Of a DNA stretch of 64,000 nt, positions 8,439 through 17,458 are shown in pieces. The notes beneath the pieces were generated by a model. That model was not told the DNA's origin, ran no database searches, and saw nothing but the letters and a program-made list of their open reading frames with translations. The number at the start of each line of letters is the position of its first letter. The first letter of the stretch is position 1. This stretch comes from JASLCR01 sp964384345 (GTDB lineage Bacteria > Patescibacteriota > Saccharimonadia > Saccharimonadales > Saccharimonadaceae): the NCBI GenBank assembly GCA_964384345.1, contig CAYLKD010000002.1, positions 1-64,000 on the forward strand, read 5' to 3'. The position numbers were made by a program, and so were the translations under genes.

Positions 8439-9913
8439 CGGTACCGGCGTCGTTTTGTAGCTAAAATAGCTGCCACAGTCCAAGCCTGAACTTCTTGTGG
8501 CGGTTGTTCAACAACATTGACCCTGTTATTGGTAGTATCCCATAATGAAATTGTATTCACGTTGATAGATGCAACATCTTTGTCATCACCCCGAACATAT
8601 TCAGGAAATATGCGGGTTTCTTCAATAACTTTTAATATTTTGTCATCAAGGACATTTGCTTCATCGATATACCCTAGTCTCCTTAATCCTTTGGCGATAT
8701 GATGTGTGTCCCACAGCCATACACTACCATTGTGATAGGCGCCTGGACGAAATCTAAGTTCATCAGAAGCAAGTGTACGTATGCCACTTACATTCAGCAT
8801 TTCGGGGCTGAAAAGATGCTTCACAGTCATCTCTCGCATATTTTGTACGCGCGGATCATCGCCCTTAAGTAGTCTTGAGTTTAAAACATGCCCCATGTTT
8901 GATGTACGTAATTTCAACTGTCGCAAATTTCCGTTTTCGTCTCGATCTGTGCCAAGGACAAAGTATCCCCCTTTATCGTCCGTCCAAAAATATTTCAAAA
9001 TGGATTCTCTAAGTGTGTCCGCAGTTGACCGTAGATGATAGCCTTGATCGACTTGATCCAAGATATCCTCAAGGAGTTCTGCTGCGTCAATAAGTGCATC
9101 GTAGGTTGTGACTTGTACTTCTATTGATGCAATACCACTTTCATGATTTGCCATTTGTCCATCGGCATGATGATACGCATCCCATGAATCTTTCCATACT
9201 TGATTTTCTATTCCATGCGGTAAAGGCGTGTGATACTCTAGCAAGCCTTCCGGATTCATATTTAATCGACGTTGGATCCAGCTCAGTGCCATCTCAAGTG
9301 CATGACTGATTGTTCGTTCTTCGCCATTTAAATCTATGTAGCGTTCTGCTAAGAAACCGCGGTTTTCTTCGGATCGTTGCGTATAAGCGGTTAACGTTCG
9401 TATAAATTCGGGTGTAGCATCTACTGAACCATAATATGGCCAGCCCCACCCACGCTCAATACTCAATTTTTGAGCGAGCGGGTCATCTGGGCTACGAGCT
9501 TCGTGTACGATCCGACCGAGTTCTTCCTCGCGCGCAGTATCTTCACCCACACCTTGTAGTCGTGCTAGTTCAAGAATGGTCGTACGTGCGAGCTGCGGAT
9601 AAGTCGAAATTAAATCGATAGCAACACGTAGTGAATCACGACCGAATAATGTTTCATAGAGCCGCAGGTGACCTGGAGCTTCTTCGTCAAATGTTGTCGC
9701 CGCTATCGTTGGACCAAATCGACCTATTTCTGTATCTAGACGCGCATTAGTCAGACGTGTCATTTGTTCAAGACTTGATGGAACTTTATGGAATAGTCGT
9801 GGAGGGTGATAGGTAATTGGCTCCATAACGTGCTCACCGGATAATAAACGAAAATCTTCAGGAAGCTCACTATCAAGTGGATATAACGACGGGCCTTCAT
9901 CAGGACTGATCAT
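8435..9913 (-). CDS. Six-hairpin glycosidase, glycogen-debranching/amylo-1,6-glucosidase-like
   Basis: A 492-aa protein with alpha/alpha-barrel sequence resembling the C-terminal glucosidase half of glycogen debranching enzymes (FGRDSLR near residue 88, HNGSVWLWDTHHIAKG near 390, catalytic-type acidic residues in WGWPYYGSVDATPEF). It probably releases glucose from branched or short alpha-glucans; the exact substrate is uncertain. Its -10 TATACT is 6 nt from the ATG, so it is predicted leaderless. It shares a 35-bp divergent promoter gap with the glycosyltransferase gene and neighbours a trehalase, which suggests a storage or compatible sugar module. Confidence 0.75.
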   Translation of the reverse strand: MISPDEGPSLYPLDSELPEDFRLLSGEHVMEPITYHPPRLFHKVPSSLEQMTRLTNARLDTEIGRFGPTIAATTFDEEAPGHLRLYETLFGRDSLRVAIDLISTYPQLARTTILELARLQGVGEDTAREEELGRIVHEARSPDDPLAQKLSIERGWGWPYYGSVDATPEFIRTLTAYTQRSEENRGFLAERYIDLNGEERTISHALEMALSWIQRRLNMNPEGLLEYHTPLPHGIENQVWKDSWDAYHHADGQMANHESGIASIEVQVTTYDALIDAAELLEDILDQVDQGYHLRSTADTLRESILKYFWTDDKGGYFVLGTDRDENGNLRQLKLRTSNMGHVLNSRLLKGDDPRVQNMREMTVKHLFSPEMLNVSGIRTLASDELRFRPGAYHNGSVWLWDTHHIAKGLRRLGYIDEANVLDDKILKVIEETRIFPEYVRGDDKDVASINVNTISLWDTTNNRVNVVEQPPQEVQAWTVAAILATKRRRYR

Positions 9914-9948
9914 ATCTATAGTATATAGGATGTGTTACTATAGGTGAA
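9914..9948. promoter_or_regulatory. Divergent leaderless promoter pair, 35 bp
   Basis: For the minus-strand gene, TATACT (complement of 9920-9925) is 6 nt from its ATG. For the plus-strand gene, TACTAT (9936-9941) is 7 nt from its ATG. The two promoters necessarily overlap in their upstream elements, so the two genes may be regulated together or exclude each other. Confidence 0.65.
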
Positions 9949-11175
9949 ATGAAGCAACCCTCTACCTCTGCCAAAGGGACTCTTTCAAAAAAACCAGTTC
10001 GTGTAGCCATGGTGGCTCCGCCTTGGTTAGGCCTGCCTATAAAAGGGTACGGTGGTATTGAACTTGTTATCGAAAATATAATTCGTGAATACCAAAAAAA
10101 CGAAAACGTTGAGGTCGTGTTATTTGCAAATGGCGAACGAAAAATGCGCGGCGTCACAACGTATTCATTATACAAAGATGAGCAATTTCAACACATATAC
10201 GAGCCGTACTATGAATCAGCATCCATCGTCAATGCACATTTATTATTCGCCTATAATGCGATAAAGCAAGATGGTAACTTCGATATCATTCATGACCACA
10301 ATCCACATATTGGACCTATTTTTTGGTCGGTTAGATCGAAAGAAATGGATATACCGCCAGTATTACACACGTTTCATGGTCCGCCCTTTAAGGGAATATC
10401 CTCAGGTGGTGTTGGTTCGATATACAGAACCGATGATCTAGAGCAAGTCAGAGATTTTGGCAAAACATACTTTTCATGTATCTCAAATGCGATGGCCGTT
10501 ACAACTCCAGATTCAGTTAAAGAACGACTAGTCGGTTCTGTTCACAACGCTATAAACGTTAAGGATTTTCCCTATGTTGCATCAAAGGGTAACTATTTCA
10601 CGACGCTAGCACGATTTGCTCCATACAAAGGCCATCATATAGCTGTACGTGCTGCAGCAAAATCAAAAGCTCGACTTCGAATGATGGGTATTGTTGCCGG
10701 TGATATCGAGTCAAGTCGCAAATTATTACTGGAGCTATCAAATCCACTTAGCAAGTACCGTAATGATCAACAGTTTCGTTATTATAGCGACAAAATTTTG
10801 CCGTATGTTTTGCGATACCCAAAAATAACATATTCGGGTAATTTGAGTGGAACTCGTAAATACCATACATTATCAAACGCTAAAGCCTTGCTATTTCCTA
10901 TTACTTGGGACGAGCCATTTGGTATGGCGGTAATTGAAGCCTTAGCATGTGGAACACCTGTTATTGCAATGCGTAAGGGTGCGATGCCAGAAATTATCGA
11001 GCATGGCGTAAATGGTTTTCTTGCTGACAATGAAGATGATTTCCGCGAATATATGGCACGAATTAGTGAGATTGATCCAGCTATATGCCGACAATCAGCA
11101 ATCGATCATTTCTCGTCAGAGCAAACTGCAAAGCAGTATCTCAAACTCTATCACAAAGTTATCAGTAAAAAATAA
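9949..11175 (+). CDS. Glycosyltransferase family 4 (GT-B fold)
   Basis: A 408-aa GT-B protein. The N-terminal half opens with MVAPPWLGLPIKGYGGIE (a Rossmann entry with a Gly-rich loop), and the C-terminal half has the GT4 EALACGTPVIAMRKGAMPEII donor-binding segment (about residues 325-345) with the acidic E-x7-E pattern. It transfers a nucleotide-activated sugar to an unknown acceptor, perhaps a trehalose-, glycogen- or lipid-linked sugar given its neighbours. There is no membrane segment. AGGTGA just before the ATG could serve as a weak SD. Confidence 0.88.
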   Translation: MKQPSTSAKGTLSKKPVRVAMVAPPWLGLPIKGYGGIELVIENIIREYQKNENVEVVLFANGERKMRGVTTYSLYKDEQFQHIYEPYYESASIVNAHLLFAYNAIKQDGNFDIIHDHNPHIGPIFWSVRSKEMDIPPVLHTFHGPPFKGISSGGVGSIYRTDDLEQVRDFGKTYFSCISNAMAVTTPDSVKERLVGSVHNAINVKDFPYVASKGNYFTTLARFAPYKGHHIAVRAAAKSKARLRMMGIVAGDIESSRKLLLELSNPLSKYRNDQQFRYYSDKILPYVLRYPKITYSGNLSGTRKYHTLSNAKALLFPITWDEPFGMAVIEALACGTPVIAMRKGAMPEIIEHGVNGFLADNEDDFREYMARISEIDPAICRQSAIDHFSSEQTAKQYLKLYHKVISKK

Positions 11176-11177
11176 TG

Positions 11178-12338
11178 TTATAGGGCTATCTCGTCAGGCA
11201 AAAAACCATTTTTTGGTTTGAACCCCGCTTTCCATTTGTAGTCTTTACCATAGTTCAAATCTTTCATGAGTTTAGTCGGAGCGTTGCGTAGATGGAGGGG
11301 CACCTGAGCGTCAGGATACTGGGTTGCCAGCTGCTGTGCTTCATGCATCAGATCGGTGATTTCGCGAGACTTTTGGCTACGAGCAAGTGCCGTAGCACAG
11401 TGATAAAGATTGTACATAGCTTCGGGTAAGCCAACTCGTTCGACCGCTTGAAACGTTGCCACGGCAATACTCAGAGCGCCGTTTCCAGCGAGCCCGATGT
11501 CTTCGGAGGCAAAGACAACCATGCGACGAGCGATAAATTTTGGATCTTCGCCTGCATCGAGCATTCGAGACATATAATACAGCGCGGCGCGTTCGTCGCT
11601 GCCACGCATGCTTTTGATGAATGCACTGACGATATTGTAGTGCATGTCTCCCTTTTTATCGTAGCCAGGAACTTTTTTCTGTGCAGCGGCCTTGACGACT
11701 TCAGGAGTAACTTTTTCATCAAAACTCAGTGCGAGCTCTAGATTGCCAAGTGCAACGCGAGCATCACCACCCGATAACTCAGCCAAATAATCTAGTGATT
11801 TGTTCGTTACGTTCTTCGTCTTTTCGAGCAGCTTTAGCGTGCGCTGTAAAATAGCAATTATTTCTTTTTTTGTTAACGGTTCTAAAACAAGCACACGCAT
11901 ACGAGAGAGCAGCGGCGTGATGACTTCAAAGCTTGGATTTTCGGTCGTGGCTCCTATCAGTGTAATGAGGCCAGATTCTACATGTGGCAAAAACGCATCT
12001 TGCTGGGCTTTATTAAATCGGTGAATTTCATCAACAAACAATATTGTGCGTAGTTGCAAATTCCAGTTTTGACGAGCATGTTCAATGACTCGTTCGACGT
12101 CTTTTTTACCACTTGTAACGGCCGATAATTCTATAAATTCCGCTGCAACTTCACGAGCGATGATCCGCGCGAGTGTGGTTTTACCAGTGCCAGGCGGCCC
12201 CCAAAGAATGAGACTAACAGGTTCCTTTTTTTTGACAATTCGTCTAAGAATTTCGGACTCACCTAATAAGTGTGATTGCCCAATCACTTCATCCAATGTC
12301 TGTGGCCTCATTTGTTCCGCAAGCGGCACTCGTGTCAT
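11178..12338 (-). CDS. rarA: Replication-associated recombination protein RarA (MgsA), AAA+ ATPase
   Basis: A 386-aa AAA+ clamp-loader-like protein acting at stalled replication forks. It has Walker A GPPGTGKTTLAR, Walker B LFVDEIHRF, sensor-1 GATTENPSF, and the RarA-specific C-terminal region (LYYMSRMLDAGEDPKFIARRM). A longer frame reaches 12461, but the start MTRVPLAEQMRP at 12338 fits the family, and a TATACT -10 box lies exactly 6 nt upstream of it. It is convergent with the glycosyltransferase gene (2-bp gap). Confidence 0.95.
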   Translation of the reverse strand: MTRVPLAEQMRPQTLDEVIGQSHLLGESEILRRIVKKKEPVSLILWGPPGTGKTTLARIIAREVAAEFIELSAVTSGKKDVERVIEHARQNWNLQLRTILFVDEIHRFNKAQQDAFLPHVESGLITLIGATTENPSFEVITPLLSRMRVLVLEPLTKKEIIAILQRTLKLLEKTKNVTNKSLDYLAELSGGDARVALGNLELALSFDEKVTPEVVKAAAQKKVPGYDKKGDMHYNIVSAFIKSMRGSDERAALYYMSRMLDAGEDPKFIARRMVVFASEDIGLAGNGALSIAVATFQAVERVGLPEAMYNLYHCATALARSQKSREITDLMHEAQQLATQYPDAQVPLHLRNAPTKLMKDLNYGKDYKWKAGFKPKNGFLPDEIAL

Positions 12339-12360
12339 AGGTATAGTATAATCGCTTGTA
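12339..12360. promoter_or_regulatory. 22-bp bidirectional promoter with overlapping -10 boxes (rarA/ddl)
   Basis: Between two divergent start codons lie only 22 bp. TATAAT (12347-12352) serves ddl on the plus strand (8-nt gap to ATG). The complement of 12345-12350 reads TATACT for rarA (6-nt gap). The boxes share four bases, so RNA polymerase can occupy only one at a time. Confidence 0.7.
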
Positions 12361-13368
12361 ATGAGTCGACCAACTATCATGATGCTTTTTGGGGGACAAT
12401 CGTCTGAGCACGATGTATCTATTCTCAGCGCACAGAACATCGCATCAGCACTGGGCGACATGGATTGTACCGTCTATTACGTTTTTATTGACCACAGCGG
12501 GTCATGGAAATTAGTACAAAGTGTCGATGAGCGAAACGATGGTGAGACAGTCATGCTAGATTTTTCTATGAAAACATTCAGTACGCCTTCGAAAAATGCT
12601 ATTCGGCCGGATGTCATGTTCCCTGTTTTACATGGCAAGCACGGCGAAGACGGTTCGATACAAGGGCTTGCCGCCATGATTGACATACCATGTGTTGGTC
12701 CATCTATTTTAAGTGCAGCCGTTACTATGAATAAAGATATGACGAAACGTCTTGCACGAGAAGCGGGTGTGCCGGTCGTCGATTGGAGTATTTGGCATAC
12801 AAACGATGAGGCGCCTAGCTACGAAACGCTACAGTCGCAGTACGGCAGTTCATTATTCGTAAAACCAAATGCTGCAGGCTCGTCCGTTGGCGCAAGTAAA
12901 GTTACTACGAGTGAAGAATTAGCCGCTGCACTTAATATCGCTTCTCAGCATGACACGATGGTGATTATTGAACCGGCACTCGACGTCCGTGAAATCGAAA
13001 TAGCCGTTCGGGGCAATGAAGTTATCGATATAACTATGGCGGGTGAAATTATTCCAGGGGAAACCTTTTATTCGTATGAAGATAAATATTCTCAAAACAG
13101 TTCATCAACAGTGCGTATCCCAGCTGATCTCGACGAACAAACCGTTAGAGTCCTTGAAAAGTATGCGCACACTTCGTATAGAGCAACTGGTGGTCACGGT
13201 ATGGCAAGGATAGATTTTTTTATCGACAAAAATAATCACCAGATGTATCTCAACGAAATAAATAGTATTCCAGGCTTTACCGATGCGAGCATGTATCCGA
13301 AACTGTGGTTACAAAATAATCTTAGTTATAAAGAGCTAATCGATTCACTTATCTCGCTCGCTCGTTAA
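12361..13368 (+). CDS. ddl: D-alanine--D-alanine ligase
   Basis: A 335-aa ATP-grasp enzyme making D-Ala-D-Ala for peptidoglycan. Visible are the N-terminal FGGQSSEHDVSI (residues ~10-21), the ATP-grasp lysine region LFVKPNAAGSSVGASKV, and the C-terminal metal and substrate site MYLNEINSIPGFT. A leaderless start is predicted, with TATAAT 8 nt upstream and no SD. Other cell-wall genes in the window (murF, the VanY-like peptidase) are not adjacent. Confidence 0.95.
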   Translation: MSRPTIMMLFGGQSSEHDVSILSAQNIASALGDMDCTVYYVFIDHSGSWKLVQSVDERNDGETVMLDFSMKTFSTPSKNAIRPDVMFPVLHGKHGEDGSIQGLAAMIDIPCVGPSILSAAVTMNKDMTKRLAREAGVPVVDWSIWHTNDEAPSYETLQSQYGSSLFVKPNAAGSSVGASKVTTSEELAAALNIASQHDTMVIIEPALDVREIEIAVRGNEVIDITMAGEIIPGETFYSYEDKYSQNSSSTVRIPADLDEQTVRVLEKYAHTSYRATGGHGMARIDFFIDKNNHQMYLNEINSIPGFTDASMYPKLWLQNNLSYKELIDSLISLAR

Positions 13369-13406
13369 TGATATACTGCGGTGTATAGCAATAGGGGAGA
13401 TTAAAA

Positions 13407-14153
13407 ATGGACGCATTACTCGTAACAGTCATTGTCATCATCATTATCATTGTACTTAGCGGTATAAAAATTATAAATCAATATGAGCGTGGTGTCGTAC
13501 TGACGCTAGGTAAGTACACCGGGACGCGTGAACCTGGGCTGCGTATTGTCATTCCCATTGTTCAGAAAATTATGAAAGTCGATGTCCGTTCGACACCAAT
13601 AGACGTTCCTAAGCAAGAGATCATCACCAAAGATAACGTTACCGTAGGTGTTGATGCGGTCGTCTACTTACGAGTGATTGATGCCGCCAAAGCAGTGCTT
13701 GAAACCACAAACTATGTGTACGCTACCAGCCAGTTTGCACAAGCAGCCCTTCGTGATGTTACGGGTAATGCTGATATGGACGAGCTACTATCAAAACGCG
13801 AAGAAATCAGCCTCAAGATTAAAGAAATTGTCGATAGCGAAACTGATAAATGGGGAATTGATGTCGAAAACGTTAAAATCCAAAATATTGAGCTCCCTCA
13901 AGATATGAAGCGAGCAATGGCCAAGCAGGCCGAAGCAGAGCGCGAACGTCGTGCAGTCATTATTACCGCTGAAGGTGAAAAATCGGCTGCCCAGTCAGTT
14001 GCCGATGCAGCTGCCATGCTTTCGAAAGTTCCAGGTGGTATAAACATTCGCACCCTTCAGACCTTAGAAAAAATTGCTGTTGAACCAAGTCAAAAAACAC
14101 TTGTTGTCTTACCGTCTGAACTGACAAACCTCAGCAATATATTTGGAAAGTAG
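13407..14153 (+). CDS. Slipin/stomatin-like SPFH (band 7) protein
   Basis: A 248-aa protein with an Ile/Val-rich N-terminal membrane anchor (residues ~4-24), then the band 7 domain (NQYERGVVLTLGKYTGTREPGL onward) and an Ala/Glu-rich coiled coil at about residues 168-200. Slipins form ring-like membrane assemblies; the bacterial role is poorly known. The gene has a leader with GGGGAG as SD and TATACT near 13371. There is no NfeD partner adjacent. Confidence 0.93.
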   Translation: MDALLVTVIVIIIIIVLSGIKIINQYERGVVLTLGKYTGTREPGLRIVIPIVQKIMKVDVRSTPIDVPKQEIITKDNVTVGVDAVVYLRVIDAAKAVLETTNYVYATSQFAQAALRDVTGNADMDELLSKREEISLKIKEIVDSETDKWGIDVENVKIQNIELPQDMKRAMAKQAEAERERRAVIITAEGEKSAAQSVADAAAMLSKVPGGINIRTLQTLEKIAVEPSQKTLVVLPSELTNLSNIFGK

Positions 14154-14194
14154 CTTGAGATTTCGCCTCTGTTAGGATACACTATATCAAGTGT

Positions 14195-14270
14195 GGCTCT
14201 TTAGCTCAGCTGGTAGAGCAGAGGCCTGAAGAGCCTTGTGTCACTGGTTCAAGTCCAGTAGGAGCCACCA
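14195..14270 (+). tRNA. tRNA-Phe (anticodon GAA)
   Basis: A complete cloverleaf: acceptor GGCTCTT/AGGAGCC, D arm GCTC/GAGC, anticodon stem GAGGC/GCCTT with loop CTGAAGA (GAA), and T arm ACTGG/CCAGT around TTCAAGT. CCA is encoded. Confidence 0.97.
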
Positions 14271-14310
14271 AATAAATAACTCTAATCGTTACGGTTAGAG
14301 TTATTTATTT
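14270..14310. terminator. Long bidirectional hairpin terminator after tRNA-Phe
   Basis: A 16-bp perfect stem (14270-14285 with 14295-14310), extended inward by TCG/CGG around a TTA loop. The A/T-rich outer arms give T-runs on both strands, so it can end both tRNA-Phe and the convergent FN3 protein gene. Confidence 0.8.
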
Positions 14311-14353
14311 CTGAAGACATACTTTAGTCTAAGTCTGGCTATAAACTATCTTA

Positions 14354-16051
14354 TTAGTAATTGTTGCTTGCAATCGTAGACCACGCATCATCTGATCCGG
14401 AGTCAGTCCATTGCCATGATCTTCCGTCAGGGCCGAAGTTGCAGTACCAAGCAAGCCATCCCTTAAATCCTAGTGATGCTAGATATGTGGCATCGGAAGT
14501 CATCGTTTGTGCGCGTTTTGCTGGCGTCCCCGCTATTTCATTTAATCCAACAACTCCTCGACCGTACTCAGTCATGTACAAATCTTTACCGCGGTTTTTG
14601 ACATAGTTATACCATGTCTGGAATTCAGCAATCTGTTGCAGAGGTAGTATTGCTCCAGGACCGGTTGCACTTGTACCGTCTCGATATGAGTCAAACCCAT
14701 AAAAGTCGACTTTATTTGCTGGTGGTAGATAGCTACCATCGTAGCCATTTTTGCCACTCTTGTACTGAAAGCCGCCTGCGATCATACCAAACTGGATACT
14801 TGGACGTATTGACTTGGCTTTATCATATTCGGCAGTATATGCCGTGACAAATGCTGCTCCACTAGGCCAGTCAGTAGGACCTTCTGGTTCATGATAAAAA
14901 ATTAATTTAGTTCCGGCAGGCAATGAATTAATATAAGACGTGAAGTTTGCAGTCGAGCCAGAATTTTTATACGATATGAACTCTGTAACCCCTGGTGCAC
15001 TGACGCTTGTCCATGTTGATGGGAGTGTCGCTTCAAATCCTCGTGTCATCTTAAGTGGGCCAATGGTATTATTCATATCACTGAAATCTTGCCGCAGGCC
15101 AGCATCAGACCGAGATGCAGCTGATTTAGCGCGGCCACCGATTAACATCTTTGTACCTGTAGTACTGCTTTGAGTTGTGGCGGTAGCTGTATTCGAATGG
15201 GCCGATTCGTTACCGGCTGCATCAATTGCTGTCACAAAATAGTTATATGCAGTTGCTGCCGTCAGGCCGTTGCTCGTGTAGGTCGTGGTAGAAGGAGTGG
15301 CTATGATGACGCCATTTTTGTACACATTGTAGCCCGTCACTGCCACGTTATCTGTAGATGCTGTCCATGACAAACTAATAGTACTAACACCTGTTGCTGT
15401 TGCTGTCAGTGTAGACGGCGTTGAAGGAACGGTAGCGTCGGATGGGGCTGAAGTCGTCGGAGTTTGGTGATTTGATTCACCTGACACGTTACCGGCTGCA
15501 TCATATGCTTTGACGAAGTACTCGTATGTAGTAGAACCAGTTAGACCAGTATCCGTAAAAGTAGTGCCGGTAGGATATGCCACTTTTCGGTTGTTGCGAT
15601 AGACACTATAGTTCACAACCCCGGTATCGTCAGTTGCGGCGCTCCAAGAGAGCGATACAGTACTTGCAGTAATACCTGTGACCGTGAGGTTTGTCGGACT
15701 AGTAGGTGACGTTGTGTCTACAGTGTTAAGCGTTGTAGCAGTTGCTGTATTAGATTGAAGTGATACGTTGCCTGCTGCATCATACGCTTTAATATAATAG
15801 AAATAAGAGGTCGATGGGTTGAGACCAGTATCAATAAAATTCGGGTCAGTTGGATATGCAATTTTAAAGTTGTTGCGATAGACACTATAGTTAACCACTC
15901 CAATATTATCGCTGGAGGCATCCCATGACAGTGCTATTGTTGTATCTTCAGTAGCGGTCGCAATCAGGTTTGTTGGTGCGGACGGCGGTGTCGAGTCGGC
16001 GTTATCACCGAACGCGCTTGCACTCATTAAACGTCGACTTGAGATACTCAT
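14354..16051 (-). CDS. Three-FN3-domain protein with C-terminal TIM-barrel glycosidase-like domain
   Basis: A 565-aa protein. Three fibronectin type III repeats of about 90 aa (residues ~20-110, 113-205, 207-295), each ending in a YDAAGN- or IDAAGN-like strand, precede a ~260-aa domain with FYHEPEGPTDWP, VDFYGFDSYRDG and LYMTEYGRG, reminiscent of GH26/GH-A barrel enzymes with acids at strand ends. It probably binds and cleaves extracellular polysaccharide. Curiously, the start, supported by TATACT 7 nt upstream, gives no clear signal peptide. Repeats 1 and 2 are close to each other in sequence, indicating recent duplication. Confidence 0.82.
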   Translation of the reverse strand: MSISSRRLMSASAFGDNADSTPPSAPTNLIATATEDTTIALSWDASSDNIGVVNYSVYRNNFKIAYPTDPNFIDTGLNPSTSYFYYIKAYDAAGNVSLQSNTATATTLNTVDTTSPTSPTNLTVTGITASTVSLSWSAATDDTGVVNYSVYRNNRKVAYPTGTTFTDTGLTGSTTYEYFVKAYDAAGNVSGESNHQTPTTSAPSDATVPSTPSTLTATATGVSTISLSWTASTDNVAVTGYNVYKNGVIIATPSTTTYTSNGLTAATAYNYFVTAIDAAGNESAHSNTATATTQSSTTGTKMLIGGRAKSAASRSDAGLRQDFSDMNNTIGPLKMTRGFEATLPSTWTSVSAPGVTEFISYKNSGSTANFTSYINSLPAGTKLIFYHEPEGPTDWPSGAAFVTAYTAEYDKAKSIRPSIQFGMIAGGFQYKSGKNGYDGSYLPPANKVDFYGFDSYRDGTSATGPGAILPLQQIAEFQTWYNYVKNRGKDLYMTEYGRGVVGLNEIAGTPAKRAQTMTSDATYLASLGFKGWLAWYCNFGPDGRSWQWTDSGSDDAWSTIASNNY

Positions 16052-16095
16052 TACACTTAGTATACATGCATTAAGAAATTGCTTGTGTATACAAA

Positions 16096-16671
16096 TTAAA
16101 GTATGAGTTGCGCGAGTGTTTGTGCGTCGGTGATCGTATTCTTCTCTGGAGTATTCCCATAGCCGTAGCTAATGATAACCCAGCGTTTACCACTAAGAAT
16201 ATTCAACTGGCCTACCGATCGATTAAAATAGGCGCTATCCCCAAGATTCTTGATAATCTCGATGCCACTCTTGGGCCTACCGGCGGTGAATTCAGCTTTG
16301 TTTTGCTCGACTCCTTTGTCATTAACACCGGAACGCACCGTAACGGCAGCAACGATCATACTGGCCGTATTTGGGTTGCCGTCTGTATAACCACATTGAC
16401 TCACGGCGGTGTTCTTTGACTGAATCGGAGTAGTCGAATTGCCAAGAATCGCGTTAGGTCCTAAAAGCATTTTTGCTTCGTTCATTGAAAATAATTCACA
16501 GGCGGCTACGGGTTTATAAATTACTTTAGGTATATTGCTGCTAATCAACCATAAAAGTCCTGCTATAAGCAATAACATACCTAGTATGACGGCAGCTGAA
16601 AGTGAGACGTTCTTTTTATGAAGCAATATATAATTTTTTGTGACTCTATATTTTTCAGTAGTAGTATCCAT
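16096..16671 (-). CDS. Single-pass membrane-anchored protein, unknown function
   Basis: A 191-aa protein with a basic N-terminus, one membrane helix (residues ~24-46) and an extracytoplasmic domain with two cysteines (ACELF and SQCGY) that could form a disulfide. The outer domain ends GKRWVIISYGYG..., similar in feel to small DUF3558-like lipid-anchored domains, but I cannot assign it. It lies downstream of the FN3 protein in reverse order and could share its locus role at the surface. A TACAAT box is ~10 nt upstream of the start. Confidence 0.7.
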   Translation of the reverse strand: MDTTTEKYRVTKNYILLHKKNVSLSAAVILGMLLLIAGLLWLISSNIPKVIYKPVAACELFSMNEAKMLLGPNAILGNSTTPIQSKNTAVSQCGYTDGNPNTASMIVAAVTVRSGVNDKGVEQNKAEFTAGRPKSGIEIIKNLGDSAYFNRSVGQLNILSGKRWVIISYGYGNTPEKNTITDAQTLAQLIL

Positions 16672-16755
16672 ATTTATTCACATTGTATCAGTATTTAAAT
16701 AACTCTGATACAGCATCAGTTGAAATATATAAGATTACATGCTATAATATTATTA

Positions 16756-17445
16756 ATGAGTTTCAGGTCATCAGATGAACTGCTTTTAGATAGTGCTAAA
16801 GTCACTGAAGCATCTGAGGCAATCAATTTAATTCGAGCGACCCATGCTGATTTACGGATCATTACTATCGATGAACTGCTTTCAATAGTATCTGAGGAAC
16901 ACCGTAAACCACTTTTGGCAGTATTTGATTTAGATCCATTAGTATATGATGTCAGACATACGCGGATAGATATAAAAGAATTTGATCCTGGATCTTTAGT
17001 AGCTGTTGACTCTCAAATTTATGTTCATAATGGTACTGAAAGGCAGCTTGGTAAACAGTACATAACACCACATTTCAAGGATATATTCTCTGATTTGACT
17101 GAGCGAATGAGAGCAGATATCGGTCGTGTTGTTTTAATCCAGTCAGGATTTCGATCACCAGCATACCAAGCAATAACATTCCTTCAGCATTTAGCGCGAA
17201 CAGGGAGTATTGATCAAACAATGCGACGCGTAGCACCGCCGAACCACAGTCAACACAATAATCACACAAGGTTAGCAGTGGATTTAATGCGTACTGATAT
17301 CGGTCATGCGGATATAGACTTCGATCGTTCGGTGGAATATCATTGGCTGCTTGCAAATGCAGCAATGTTGGGCATTAGTTTGTCATTTCCGAAAGATAAT
17401 GGAAGTAATGTTGATTTTGAGCCATGGCATTGGCAACAGCTTTAG
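16756..17445 (+). CDS. VanY/D-alanyl-D-alanine carboxypeptidase-family metallopeptidase
   Basis: A 229-aa protein whose C-terminal half carries the VanY-family zinc pattern: SGFRSPAYQ (residues ~130-138), HNNHTRLAVDL (His and Asp ligands) and EPWHW at the C-terminus (last His ligand). The family trims D-Ala from peptidoglycan stems. There is no signal peptide, so the N-terminal ~110 residues may be a separate recognition region. I chose the ATG at 16756 because TGCTATAAT ends 7 nt upstream; an earlier in-frame ATG at 16720 lies upstream of that promoter. Confidence 0.85.
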   Translation: MSFRSSDELLLDSAKVTEASEAINLIRATHADLRIITIDELLSIVSEEHRKPLLAVFDLDPLVYDVRHTRIDIKEFDPGSLVAVDSQIYVHNGTERQLGKQYITPHFKDIFSDLTERMRADIGRVVLIQSGFRSPAYQAITFLQHLARTGSIDQTMRRVAPPNHSQHNNHTRLAVDLMRTDIGHADIDFDRSVEYHWLLANAAMLGISLSFPKDNGSNVDFEPWHWQQL

Positions 17446-17458
17446 CTTAAAGGGTATA

